Assembly: GCA_037447655.1 (NCBI GenBank)
Contig: JBBHKE010001275.1
Coordinates: 124,001-188,000 of the forward strand
DNA: 64,000 nucleotides
From: Zygnema cylindricum
Taxonomy: Eukaryota > Streptophyta > Zygnematophyceae > Zygnematales > Zygnemataceae
Reading direction: 5' to 3'
Both the position numbers and the translations under genes were made by a program. Positions 1-10,911 of this stretch are shown piece after piece. Numbering within the stretch: position 1 is the first letter of the stretch; the number at the start of each line of letters is the position of its first letter. Under the pieces are notes generated by a model. It ran no database searches, was not told where the DNA came from, and saw only the letters and a program-made list of their open reading frames with translations.

Positions 1-1350
1 AACCAAAAATAAGGTGCCAGTGATTTAAAGAACCTGAACCCCAGGCTACTTTTGCCATTTTGTTCCCACTTGCCTTTTTAATTCATGTAAGTTTTTTTGT
101 AGTTTATTACAAACACTAATTTGTAGGTATTTTTGTTTTCACAGTGTTACAATTTGAAGCATTTCATTCGAAATTACGACCTCAAACTAGAGTTCTTAGT
201 ACCAAATGTACATTGCTTTCTTTGTTTTATATTGCCCTGCTTGTAGTTTTTCAGTTTTGGCCATGCCACCCTTTTGTACCCCTGGACTCAGATGGTTTAC
301 CATCACGCTTTTTAATACAATCTGCTGATTACACCACCAAATAATCAGAGCTCTTCAAAGTGTTATAATATGCATTGCTTGAATAAGGACGGCATCATCT
401 ACGTTCCAAAGTATGCCAATGTAGGTAGGGTGGTTACACATCACTATTTAAGCTCCAGTCTCAGTAGCGATATACACATGTACAAGCTGTTACACAGTGG
501 AAAATGAAGAGGTCACAAAATGACGAGGTCGGAAAAAACTTCATGCAGCAGCAAACAGCAAGCATTTCCTTCATTCCAAACATCAGAAATGGTCACATTT
601 GGCTGCCAAGAACTTTTGAATTAAAAGTTTCAGGTGAGGGTGTCCATGTTTCACATTGTTTCGTCAAAGGTTAGTCCCACTCGCCCATAAGCTCTGCATC
701 AGTATGTACTTAGCAGTTTTTTCAGTGAAAAGAAGTCAACTACCTAAGTCACAAATAAGTAAAACCTGAGGACTGAAAGCTAAGTTTGCAGTATTTTACT
801 CTATCTCTACTGACTAAATGGTCCACCGGCCTGTAACATATGATACGATCTTAGTGGAACTTTGCTAAAACCTTATTTTTTTGCGCTTCACTAGGCAGAA
901 AAACATTCCTGCATTTCCAACTTCGCTGGAACCTTTTAAATTGTACTTCACTAGAAAAAAAACATTTCTGCATTTCATTATACTAAAACTGTACAACGTC
1001 ACTCATGTAAGAAAGTTAATCCCCTAAGAAAACAGCCGCAGCTGTAAGCCCTCCACCCCGAGTCCACCGCAATTTAAAAGGTTAAAAAGAGTTTCCAAAA
1101 AGGGTCCAAATAATGATAGCAAGTATAATCACCAGATATTCAGGAATTAAGAAAAATAATTTTACCCCTCCCAACCCAATCCAACTTGCAGTCGTTACTT
1201 CCGCATTGAATAGGACGCGCACTGAATTTTTCAAGCTTAAATTTTTAGTAAAGGAAATTTCGTTCAAAATTTAGTGCCTACGATACGAAAACGTACGACC
1301 GCACGAAAAAACGCTTGGCCAATCAAACGATGCTGTGCGCCGTCCACTGA
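1..1350. other. Intergenic DNA downstream of the PP2C gene
   Basis: I see no gene here. The stretch is A/T-rich and lies 3' of the minus-strand phosphatase, so part of it probably holds that gene's 3' untranslated region. A 66-codon open frame at 144-344 on the plus strand has no recognisable domain and no splice context, and I do not call it. Confidence 0.5.
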
Positions 1351-4060
1351 TCAGCAAATTCTAAAATCTTCCAAATACACCACAATGACGGAAATATCGT
1401 CCCTGGGGCAGTTTGGAGACTCTTCCGCCCATTTTTTCTCAGCCACACCGACAACTTCGTTAGCGGCGCAAAATCTGTCTTCGCTCGAAGCAACAATGTC
1501 AACTGCTTCTTGACAATCCATTACATCCCATAACTGCACGATAAAAAACAAAAACAAAAGTACCACCCAAAAGTCAGACACACACAGCAATTGCCGCAAA
1601 ATTTGATCAAAAGTAACGATCAAGAAACATATAATCCCTCCACTTTTATAAGATAAAACTGGTAAAATTGGTCTACCGCTCTCCTCTTTTGGAGAATTTC
1701 GACCGATTTAATCATCACCTGTTCTCAATAGAATTTTGGGTATGGTGCTGTGAGTTACTGATACAAAGATGACAGAATTAAAGTGTCCAGTTATAGACAT
1801 TCATTTGCAAGCCTTGCTTCAATCTAAAAACCATATGACTTTTAGTCCGAGAAAATTTCTGAAAGAATTAAACAAAGTTATTAAAAGGTTGATAACGGCT
1901 TCTTACCCCATCTGATGCAAGGATCAAAAATCTGTCGCTTTCCTCAAGTTGTCTATAGTATAATTGTGGATGAAGTCTCCCTCCATGGTCATGACGTGTT
2001 CCATTTCCCAAGCTTTGTTTCACTGCTGGCCAAGGTACAACTTGATTGTGGAACTGTTTTCTTTTTGAGACAGACGTTGAGAAATCTAAACAGTCACCAT
2101 CCAATTCGGCCTTCACCTCACCATCTGCAAACAGGGAAACACGTTTTCAGATGCCTGTTACCAAGACGTTGAACCATTTTTATCCTGTTATCTTCACAAA
2201 CTCTCGAAGTTGATAGATCGCCCGAGTTGAATCCTAGCTGCCTCCCTCCTTCACTAAGAACCAGCAAAGACTCTAAAGAAACTCACTCATCTAAATTCAG
2301 ACACAAAATCGAAGTTGAAACACCGTTGATACCTGCCCCATTATCTTCTGTGATTTGCTGAGCAATAAATTCTCCCCCGTCTCCACAAACGGCCAGAACG
2401 CAGTGCGACTCTCCAAGATTGGCGACGATCAGATGATTATCCTGTCAGCAACAAAGGGAAAATCACACTAAAAAAAGTTAAGTTACTTATTGATTACTGC
2501 TGTTTCCTTTGTGACAACAGTAAAAAGTACAGTATAGCACAGCAACAGAAATGCATCGGACGGATTAATAAGCCCCTCACCTGCACAAGGGCAGTAATAA
2601 CGGCAGCACCACTTTCAGCACCTTCAAGCAAAGGGTGATGTCTAAGCTCATTATCGACCGATTTGAAGCTGGCTGCATGAGCTGCTTCCCACGCTTCGAA
2701 CATTTGATCCTCAAGGTGGAGAAGCTGAACTGCCGATGGCATATCCTCAACTAATTTTCTCTTTGCCTCGAAGGCAGACAGGAACTTTGCAGCAAGCAAT
2801 GTCGGCAGAGAATTTCGGACCCGATTGGCCACCAAATGACCACATAAACCGTGACCGTCGAATACACCAGCAAATAAACTGGTATCAGGAGTTGTAAATC
2901 CCTGTGCACCCAGAACACAGAAAAAACTAGAAAAACATTTGAGAGGACCATTTTACTAATCGCTACACACAAATTTCAAAGACGTCTAGCAGGACATAAA
3001 AGGCTTAACAATTCACTACTTGAATAAATTCATTAGACGGAAAATAATGCCAATCTACAAATTACAATTTGGACTGAGAGTGCTAATGAAATCACTATGA
3101 TCGAGTTGATGTTACAGATTAAGAACACTTCCCTTTGTCTTGCTTGAAACAACGTTCTGATACAGAAAAGCTAAGGAGGATCCTGATGTCAGAGCATCTT
3201 TTCTGAACCAATTCAAAAATGTGAAGAAGATGTGGATGTGAAATGCAAATTGATACGCACCTCCCACACAACCATCGCATCCTGGTTGATACCTCGTCTG
3301 CCTTGTTTACTGCACAAACTGGAATATGTAAGAGAACCGGTGGTAACCATTCGATTAGGAAGCTTCAAAAGAGCTTCATCATGACGCTTCATAACAAGAA
3401 GCTTCTCTTCCACGAAATGCCCCTTGGAAGCTGCACAAGCATTCGAAAAAGTCTTTTTAAGTTGTTAAAATTCATTCATGATAGACTTCTCTCTATTCGC
3501 GAAACAAGCGTTATTTCAAGATACAGAAACTCAGAAATAGACGTATTACAAGGCTCAGTTCCCTCCTCAGCCTTCTAGGACTGTTCGACACAAAAAAATA
3601 AAATACAAATGGCCACTGTTCCAAAAGCTGCCGCAAGAATAAAATTTGTTAAATAAACGCTTAAATCATCAACAATACCAGGTGATAACAACAATCACTA
3701 AAAACTCTACAACAACTGTATCGGCATTGCACATGATAAACATGATGCAGTGCAAATACAAAGAGTAAGTCCAATACATTCTATGACTGACTTAATCCAT
3801 ATGTTGCTGAGTTGTGCCTGCCTAGATTTGAGCAGCATTGTTCATTTTCTAAGCTATAAGTATAGAGGATGAGCAGGCAGGTTTGAATCAGATATCTGAA
3901 ACGTACCAGGTTTTTTTTCAACATTCTCGCTTTCTGCAAGCTCTTCAGTGCTGTTTAAGGCTGCGACCTTCCGAGCCATATCACGAACAGCCTTTCCAGT
4001 CTTTTGTGCACCTTTTGCACATCCGAGACGTTTGCTAAATGAAAAATAATATCTTCCCAT
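1351..4060 (-). CDS. PP2C-type protein serine/threonine phosphatase (plant clade E-like)
   Basis: Six exons on the minus strand join in phase: 4060-3907, 3430-3261, 2901-2581, 2441-2333, 2124-1907 and 1533-1351 (stop), giving 384 residues. PP2Cs are Mg/Mn-dependent phosphatases that remove phosphate from Ser/Thr. The family signatures appear in order: GINQDAMVVWE (first metal-binding Asp), GVFDGHG, VANLGES, LASDG joined to LWDVM across an intron, and the final DDIS block. The NQDAMVVWE form is typical of plant clade E PP2Cs. The proposed start is MGRYYF at 4060, and MG could be myristoylated. However, TTTAG at 4039-4035 could be a splice acceptor, in which case the true start lies upstream. 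The usual (S/A)R-A-(L/F)-GD motif reads QSLGN here, and the stretch around it (about residues 285-310) is strongly diverged, so reduced or altered activity is possible. Confidence 0.88.
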
Positions 4061-4900
4061 AGGATTAGAAGAGTTATCTATCCTTAAGCCGTATAATTGC
4101 AAGCTTCTTCAGTCTGTTCTGGCAACTTGATCTGGTTGAATCAGCTGAGAAACGTCAGCAGGAGAAACAACAGATTTAAAATGACAGGAAACAATTAGTT
4201 ATAGAATATGATAATTTACCGTGTAGATTTGCAAAATTCTGTAAAATGAGTTTGCAAGCTTGATTGTGCAAGATGTTATCTGATAAAGACCAGAATGGCA
4301 AAAACCCTTCTTATTTTATCCTTTTATACTGTTAAACGTAAACTGGTTCCATTGCCTCCTTATGACGCCTAGTCGCTATCTGAAGTGAAAAGATAAAACT
4401 CTTACTTTACTCCTGCCTCCGAGTTTGTAAGGCAAAAATTACATTCATAAAAAGGTTACTATGTCAACCTTACTAACTACTGAGCCAGGAAATCAAAAAG
4501 TTGCAGAGTATTGAGGCGTCTCAACCGGGCTATTCAAAAGGGTTAAAACGGTCCTATTTGTTTCCCCCCCGTTCACGGCGACAGACTAAACGACACTTGG
4601 AGCCGCTTTATTCGTGCAAAAGCTCCAAGAAGCATTTATGTGTTCCATGTAACCAGTCCACTAGGCTGTGATTCCAGCTCGGAAATTGCAGAATCGCGTA
4701 CTGAATACACGGTTTGGGGAACAGCCGATAGCCGGTATGACGTATGTTCGATCCATATGAAAGTGGATCTTTAATGACGTTGGCACGTTCTACCGAGGCA
4801 AATTGCAGTAAACAAAGGGCTATTCTTACTGGCAGAAGAGAACAGAATAAACTTAGGAGGAGTTTCCTTGTCACTTCGATCCATAGGACAAAAGCCTAGC
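4061..4900. other. Upstream region of the PP2C gene
   Basis: Presumed promoter and 5' untranslated DNA of the minus-strand phosphatase, perhaps with an unseen first exon. An 88-codon minus-strand frame at 4608-4874 has no recognisable domain and is not called. Confidence 0.4.
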
Positions 4901-5560
4901 TGTCCTATTCGTACGGATTTCGACTTTTCTACGATTTTGACGTAGTATTCCGTTACTTCATACCGTTCGTTACTGTAGTTTTCGCTGAACGATGTACGAA
5001 AACGTACGAAAACCGTCCCCTTAACCCTAAAAATCCCTTAAAAATTCCTAGAACGCACGAGAAACATACGTAAATGTACGGCATTGTACCAAAAGGTGCA
5101 CCCTAAAAAACCAAAGAGTACGGATAATGCAAATTAGTTGTACTTTAATTTACTGGAATGTACGAAATGCACGGGAAGTACCCTAAACACCCTAAATTCC
5201 CCCCTTCAATAACCCTAAAAGTACTGAAATATACGGACGCTGTACGTATATGTAAAAAAGATGTAAGTCCGTATAACTGAAATATACGAAAACGTACGAA
5301 AATGTACCCTAAAACACTCAAAATAATAACTGTGAAAAGTATGAAAAAATACGGACACTGTACGTAAATGTACGAATTAAAGCTGGCTGTTTAACAGAAA
5401 TATATGAGAATGCACGAGAATGTACCCTAAAATTCCTCAAACCCCCTTAATAGCCCTAAAAGTACTGAAATGTACGAAGACAGTACGCAAATGTACGAAA
5501 AAGTACGGGTACGTAGTCTGGTACGCATTTTATTACATTTTCATCATCGTTAAATGCGTA
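4900..5560. repeat. Degenerate tandem array with CCCTAAA and GTACG motifs
   Basis: Diverged units of about 115-135 bp recur. Each carries ACCCTAAA followed by a short C/A run, then AAAGTACTGAAATRTACGGA, then CTGTACGTAAATGTACG. Clear unit anchors (TACCCTAAA) start near 5170, 5305 and 5422, and weaker ones near 5025 and 5100. CCCTAAA is the plant telomere heptamer, but here it occurs singly inside a longer unit, so this is not a telomere tract. Related GTACG-rich sequence recurs at 54.26-54.38, 56.94-57.22 and 58.7-58.9 kb. Confidence 0.6.
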
Positions 5561-5607
5561 TCGTGCGTAGTATTCGCGCGTTCGTTTCGTGCGTATTATG
5601 CGCACGG
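5550..5607. repeat. 58-bp dispersed repeat, copy 1
   Basis: The sequence beginning TTAAATGCGTATCGTGCGTA is repeated at 56996-57053 in the same orientation with a single visible difference. Both copies sit next to GTACG-rich sequence, so they are probably parts of two copies of one larger repeat. Confidence 0.75.
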
Positions 5608-5613
5608 GACATC

Positions 5614-5885
5614 TATGTACAAAAGTAGGCGTTTTTATGGTAGGCCTTTGGTAGGCGCCTTTATCGTAAGTTGTGTTATGGGCTTTTCATGTGATCTTCT
5701 TAGATCGCTACTTTGATCAGAGACCGTCCGATCGTCCGAATCTGACGGTGTAAAAAAACAATTGGTCCGAATGTTTTAATTGGTCTGAATAGGTCCGAAT
5801 ACAATATGGGTCTTAAGTTCATATTGTATGTTTTGCATACAATAGGCATATTGTATGGGCCTACTTTCACCTACTTTTGAACTAT
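5614..5885. mobile_element. Short inverted-repeat element, ATAGTTCAAAAGTAGGTG family
   Basis: The right end reads CACCTACTTTTGAACTAT, and the left end is a diverged complement (ATGTACAAAAGTAGGCG). The interior, including the stretch with GATCAGAGACCGTCCGATCG and the imperfect palindrome around ATATTGTATG, matches in reverse orientation the longer element at 58001-58560. It has no coding capacity, so it is probably a non-autonomous DNA transposon. Confidence 0.65.
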
Positions 5886-6682
5886 GCTTCGATCAATTGC
5901 AGATTATTTACACCCTCCCTTCACGTGGCAATTGGAATTGTTTAAGAGCTTACGTGGCAAGACAATCGGGGTGAGATGCGAACTTTTCGTTTCTAATGAA
6001 GGGCGGCTGCACACGTATCAGAAAAAATAATATCACTCGTGCGGATGCTTCGCACGGTTGCACAGCGGTTACTAAAAAGCCGCTACGTTACTTTTGGTCG
6101 AAGCCATGACGTATGGGGAAATACTGCGAACACCAACCCTAGACTGCGCGTATCTTTTAGATGACAAAATATAAGAATAACATGCTTCGTAGAAGGTCTC
6201 CCAAACTGTCGCCTTGTATCATTTCGCACAGAATACTCCCCTAAGAAACGTCACTCCCACTTGCATTAAAGGCACGCGGTTTTCCTAATAATTAAATCTG
6301 TCGAACCATCAAATTACGTACTGTACCGAACCTCCCACGATGAGGAGTCTTTCTGACGTGGCACGTTGAATACAGAGAATCTCGCCGAGACAGAAACGTG
6401 TCAGAGAATACGCGTCATGCCATACACGCCATTGGAGGAACATATTGTTTAGATTCCATAGAATCGACGGCTGAGATATTCAATACAAACCTCGGCCCGA
6501 TGGTGACGAGGCAGTGTGTGACAGCTTGCTACGACGTGACCTGCAACCTGCCGAAGGTGAGAAGTAAAAATCTAGAGGTTTAGAAGAGCAGCTTAAAATA
6601 AATATAGGAGCAAGATAAAGGGTCTGGCTGGAGCGTAATAAAAAATACTGTTTTTTCAATAATTTTCTTTTACCTGATCTTT
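5886..6682. other. Intergenic DNA without a recognised feature
   Basis: I see no gene, RNA or clear repeat. A 61-codon plus-strand frame at 6398-6583 has no family features. Confidence 0.4.
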
Positions 6683-7299
6683 TCTTCGGTACACCGCCAA
6701 TCGCTATTAGCGTAGAAGTTTCTTTAGCGTATATGAATAATTACCGTGGTTTACGTTAATTAAGAATTTGAAAATTTTGAAAAAAAACATACATTCTAAT
6801 TGTTTAATAATTCTAATTTGGGTCTTTGAAGAAAGTAAATGTCGGTCGCAAACATGCTTACACTAATATAGGTATTTGTTCGAATTCTGACAAATCGTAC
6901 GTTCACACATTCGAAACGTGGTTGCTGGACGAATATGTGCGAACGTGATATTTGACAACCCGATTTCATCCCCTTTTTAGGCCGCACATTCTCATGCGTC
7001 CACGGCTACTAAATATGATGAATTGTACTTTTTCGCTTAAAAAAGTACGATTTTGTACGGTCTGACACTAACCTTACACAACACTATTTAAATAATGACG
7101 TACTTTCGTTTTGTACGGAACTTGGAAAATAACCCTAAATGGCGTACAGAAAAAAATAGAATAAGCTACGCTATTGGAGAATTAAAAAAAAAAAGCGGGA
7201 CGGAATTAGCGTACACTACGTTAATAGCGATTGGCGGTGTAGTATAGTGGCAAGTATCCCCGCCTGTCACGCGGGAGACCCGGGTTCCCGGCCGGAGAG
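6683..7299 (+). pseudogene. tRNA-Asp(GUC) gene split by a 548-bp element
   Basis: The first nine bases of a tRNA-Asp gene (TCTTCGG plus TA) lie at 6683-6691, and the rest resumes at 7242-7299. Joined across the insertion, the pieces match the intact copy at 7966-8037: same acceptor stem, same D arm apart from one T-to-C change, and the same GTC anticodon arm. Between them lies an inverted-repeat element flanked by TA on each side. A separate 5-base deletion removes part of the T loop (GGTTCCCGG where the intact gene has GGTTCAATTCCCGG). This destroys the B box, and the insertion splits the A-box region, so the gene should be dead. Confidence 0.93.
6692..7239. mobile_element. TA-inserting inverted-repeat element (548 bp) inside a tRNA-Asp gene
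   Basis: The left end is CACCGCCAATCGCTATTAGC and the right end is the complement of CACCGCCAATCGCTATTAAC, giving near-perfect terminal inverted repeats of about 20-25 bp. TA flanks both ends (6690-6691 and 7240-7241), and the surrounding tRNA sequence is otherwise continuous. The element borders and the TA target duplication are therefore fixed without ambiguity. No transposase is encoded. A TA target site is the hallmark of the Tc1/mariner superfamily (plant Stowaway-type elements); assignment to that superfamily is inference. Confidence 0.9.
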
Positions 7300-7965
7300 A
7301 TATCCACTTTTTGAGCCCTTACCCTTTCGGGGGCAAGAAGTTTTTGTCTCTGCGGGACGCAAGTGAAGATTTGAAGTTAAATTAGTCGGTGTTAAAAATC
7401 TTAAGGATATTCAATATCCGTTGTAGCTTACGTGGTGCCACTCAATTTAGAACACGTGGTTTACTAACTCTACATTATGGAACATCGTTTCCGTACAATT
7501 ACTGAAATGCCTAATGGAAGTCCGGCCTTCAATTAACACATCTCGTAGAGTTGGCCGTACGATTATAGAATTTCCCGATGAAACGCCACCCTGAGCCGAT
7601 TTGGCTGCACTTTTTTTCAAGCACGAAAAACGGAAATTGTTGTTTTAAGCCTATTTTTTTTGGGAGCACCAAAATAGAAAGTAAAGACCGTAAAAGGTGC
7701 GGTGACATCATACGAATTTCTATGATTTTGAACTGTATGATTATTAATTAATTACCCGTTATAACGAGAATAAACGAGAAACTTTATTTCAAAAAGTGCG
7801 ATGGAAAAAAACATCGAGGTACAAAAGGGTACAAAAAAGAAAACGAGCGTCCGAACCGTCAACAACATATGCTTGCAAAAGGCAATTTAAAGAAGCAAGA
7901 TTAGGATGAAAATATAATTAATTCTTATATTTGTAAATTGATTAAATTTATTTTACAAGTCACCT

Positions 7966-8037
7966 TCTTCGGTAGTATAGTGGTAAGTATCCCCGCCTGT
8001 CACGCGGGAGACCCGGGTTCAATTCCCGGCCGGAGAG
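7966..8037 (+). tRNA. tRNA-Asp (anticodon GTC)
   Basis: This is a 72-base cloverleaf without an encoded CCA. The acceptor stem TCTTCGG pairs with CCGGAGA (one G-U), with discriminator G. The D arm is in GTATAGTGGTAAGTAT, the anticodon arm CCGCCTGTCACGCGG has anticodon GTC, and the T arm is CCCGGGTTCAATTCCCGG. The A and B boxes of the internal RNA polymerase III promoter are present. The first T4 run downstream is about 20 bases past the end. It looks functional. Confidence 0.95.
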
Positions 8038-8251
8038 ACTATTTGAATCCTCGAGGTATTTTGCTATCACTTTTGCACAACTGCACAAAAAATCGAAAGT
8101 ACAAAGAGCATTGGACGAAGTTTACACTGAGTGGAGTGATGACGTCCGTTAATTCTGGCGTGTTTCTTACCGCTTCTCCTTGATGAGCGATCGTTCCTTG
8201 AAACATAATTACCGCAAGATTCTGATGAAAAACACAATGGTACTCCATCTG

Positions 8252-8885
8252 ATAGCCTATTCCCACCGAAAAAAAATTCACTTCCGCAACAGACGACGTT
8301 CGAATAATGTACGGCTTTCCGATCACCGGCTTTTAGATTTCGGAAGTTCTCGGAAAACCGTACGAACGAACTTCCTCAAAATATTGCCGGATATAGAAGT
8401 AGGGTAAAAGTTGCGTTTTTCTGTGAAAACAGGCCAACGGTAACCAGAAAAGCTGACGTAGGGAATAATGTACGGCTTTCCGAGCACCGACTTTGTAGAT
8501 TTCGGAAGTTCTCGGAAAACCGTACAAACGAACTTCCTCAAAATATTGCCGGATATAGAAGTAGGGTAAAAGTTGCGTCTTTCTGTGAAATAGGCCAACG
8601 GTAACCCGAAAATATCACGTGGGAAAAAAACATCCGAACGGCTACTTCATCGGCCAATAATCTAGTAGAAGAGGCAACTGCCGAAAGGAGTAAGTTTGAA
8701 AATCTGCACGTTTGTTTTCGCGCCTTTGTTTCGTGACGTCAAAGCATGCGAAGTGTCACAGGACACCTTCAATCGGAGTTACGTGCCAAAATTTTGGTGT
8801 GAACAAGACCCGTTTTCCGATGAGTTTTCGGAAAATCATCGGAATGGGCAAAAAGTTACATATGCTCCGGTGGGCATAGGCTATG
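8252..8885. mobile_element. Inverted-repeat element with internal 161-bp tandem duplication
   Basis: The left end ATAGCCTATTCCCACCG is mirrored at the right end by CGGTGGGCATAGGCTAT. The interior contains two tandem copies, 8303-8463 and 8464-8622, of a unit beginning AATAATGTACGGCTTTCC. A single, shorter copy of this unit occurs inside the element at 49131-49595, which also shares the block with TTTGTTTTCGCGCCT. A 102-codon frame at 8696-9004 extends beyond the element and has no recognisable domain, so I treat it as non-coding. Confidence 0.7.
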
Positions 8886-10911
8886 AGTCCATGGGAACAG
8901 AAAGGGGCAGCAATGCCAAAACTGAAAAACTACATGTGGAGGGAAGGACGCAAAAAAGGAAAAGCAAGGCTAAAGAAATGAGCACACAGAAAAATGGCAG
9001 GTAGAACAAAGACACTCAAAGAAGCAACAACCACCAATATAAGGACACGACAGTGTGCTTCGACCAAAATGACCTAACCAAATCTCAACATAACTAAAGA
9101 TCTACGAAAAGCAACCTCGTAAATCCCTCAAGCCCGAGGGAGCACGCTGAGGGAGTTGCGGAACACCCCGACGATCCATAACTGCAATAGCTCATCGAAG
9201 GAGAGTAATAACTTGAACTCTCTGCAAAGCCACGGATAAACTTTGCCGATAAAAAAAAGCAAAAAAAAAAAAAAAGCAAAGAAAAATGTAAAGAAAAAAA
9301 TAAAGACCAAAAGAGGAGGCCTCCTAGGTCCAAGTCACTCAAAGGACACCAATATGGAAAAACCCATCTAAAGCGACACCCAAATAACCAAATATCTCGA
9401 CGTACTGGTTGGTGAACTGATACTCGAGATGTAGACACTTGAACCGTCATATGTTTTCAGTTCATCCCTTCACCGTTGTTTTTCTAGTAATGTTTGCAAT
9501 GAAAACTTGAAGAAACAAAAATGTGTGAACTACATATTCACAACTAAAATTTACGAAAACAATGGAAACGATGTGCGCTGTTTCCTCATCCTATTCGGAT
9601 ATTTTACAGTTTAACATGCCTATAATATGCAAAACCTTATATAATGTTTCCAATGTTTTTTTTGCACATTTGAACTGATTTATTCTGATTTGAATATTTG
9701 AAATATGCTTCAAATATTTGATTTTTTGAACTTCCATGGCAGTAGAATCGGTCTTACTAGGGTTAACATTTAAATGTAATAACCTCTCCTAAAATATAAA
9801 TTTTCAAACATTCCTCGTTATGGGCGACAAAGCAGCACCGTTGGATTTTGTCGTTCAATAAGATGGGAAAAAGGTTAAAAGAAAATTTTATTGCCAAAAA
9901 CGTGATAGTAAGACCACCAAAAGTACAAAACATGAATGTAACTAAAAAAAGTTGATGTCCAAAAAATTCTAAGGACAAAAAACACAACAAAACATTATAT
10001 AACAATAAAAGCATAAAAGGGAAAGGAAGAACAGCATAAAGAAAAAACAAAAACCAAACTGCAAGAACACTAAAAACCACCCGACACATTTATTGCAAAA
10101 GAGAGTGGGCTGTCGGCCCAAAGTCTAAGACAATGCCACACTAAAAAGGTCAGACCTCGGAAACAGGTACACGAACCTATGTCCCAGCCTACTTTGTGTA
10201 CCGAAGATGGAAACAATATCTGGTATTTACCGAGACATTTCATCGATATTTCAAATATAACTTCCATGGTTTTGATCTGAATGAAGAGTTTCGAATTAGT
10301 GTTTAAAAAATTGAAATTCTGGTAAAACCTACCTAGAGAGTGATTTCATGCTACATTTTTAAGTGCAATTCAAAAATACCTTAGTAGTTGCTTTACCAAT
10401 ATGAACGACATTGACATCCTCGCGGACAAAAAAATGACGAAAAAAAAAAAAGACATCGGAAAAAAGTAAGAAAGGTATCATATCACAAACACAGATATGC
10501 ATACCTCACAAAGGTTAATCTACAGCAATGGAAAAAGGAAAAAGAAAAGGTGAAGTTATTTCAGGTCCTCATGCTGAGACTCGCACTTTTGATAATATAT
10601 TGTCAAAAGGTTCCCAGATAACTCCATTTATTATTGTCATATTAATGTCAAATAATAAAAACAGAGCCTCACCATCTTAAAGAAAAACACAACCGACAAC
10701 ACATCACCTTAAGATACATAACTGCATTAAGCCGTCTCATAAAGATGTGTCGATAATAGTACATTGTTTTGACTGAAACGAATAAGGAAAAAAGGAGTTT
10801 CTGCAAATTATACCGTAAGCATGGGTGGGGTTCTCTCTACCAGATTTTTTTCCTTCTAAACGACATTTATTGTAAAACGAAGTTTATTGAAAAACGACAT
10901 TTATTGAAGGA
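8886..10911. other. Intergenic DNA downstream of ECM29
   Basis: I see no supported gene. The minus-strand frames at 9094-9450 and 9763-10089 are poly-A/T driven and lack family features. The part nearest 10911 probably holds the ECM29 3' untranslated region. Confidence 0.45.

Noticed and set aside
4900-5560. Telomere or recent telomere-repeat insertion
   Set aside because: CCCTAAA occurs singly within longer units rather than as contiguous heptamers.
8323-8598. Minus-strand frames with repeated protein segments (FRELPKS...)
   Set aside because: The repetition comes from the 161-bp tandem duplication inside a non-coding inverted-repeat element.
9094-9450. 118-codon minus-strand frame rich in Phe and Leu
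   Set aside because: It is created by A-rich runs on the plus strand and has no domain or splice context.
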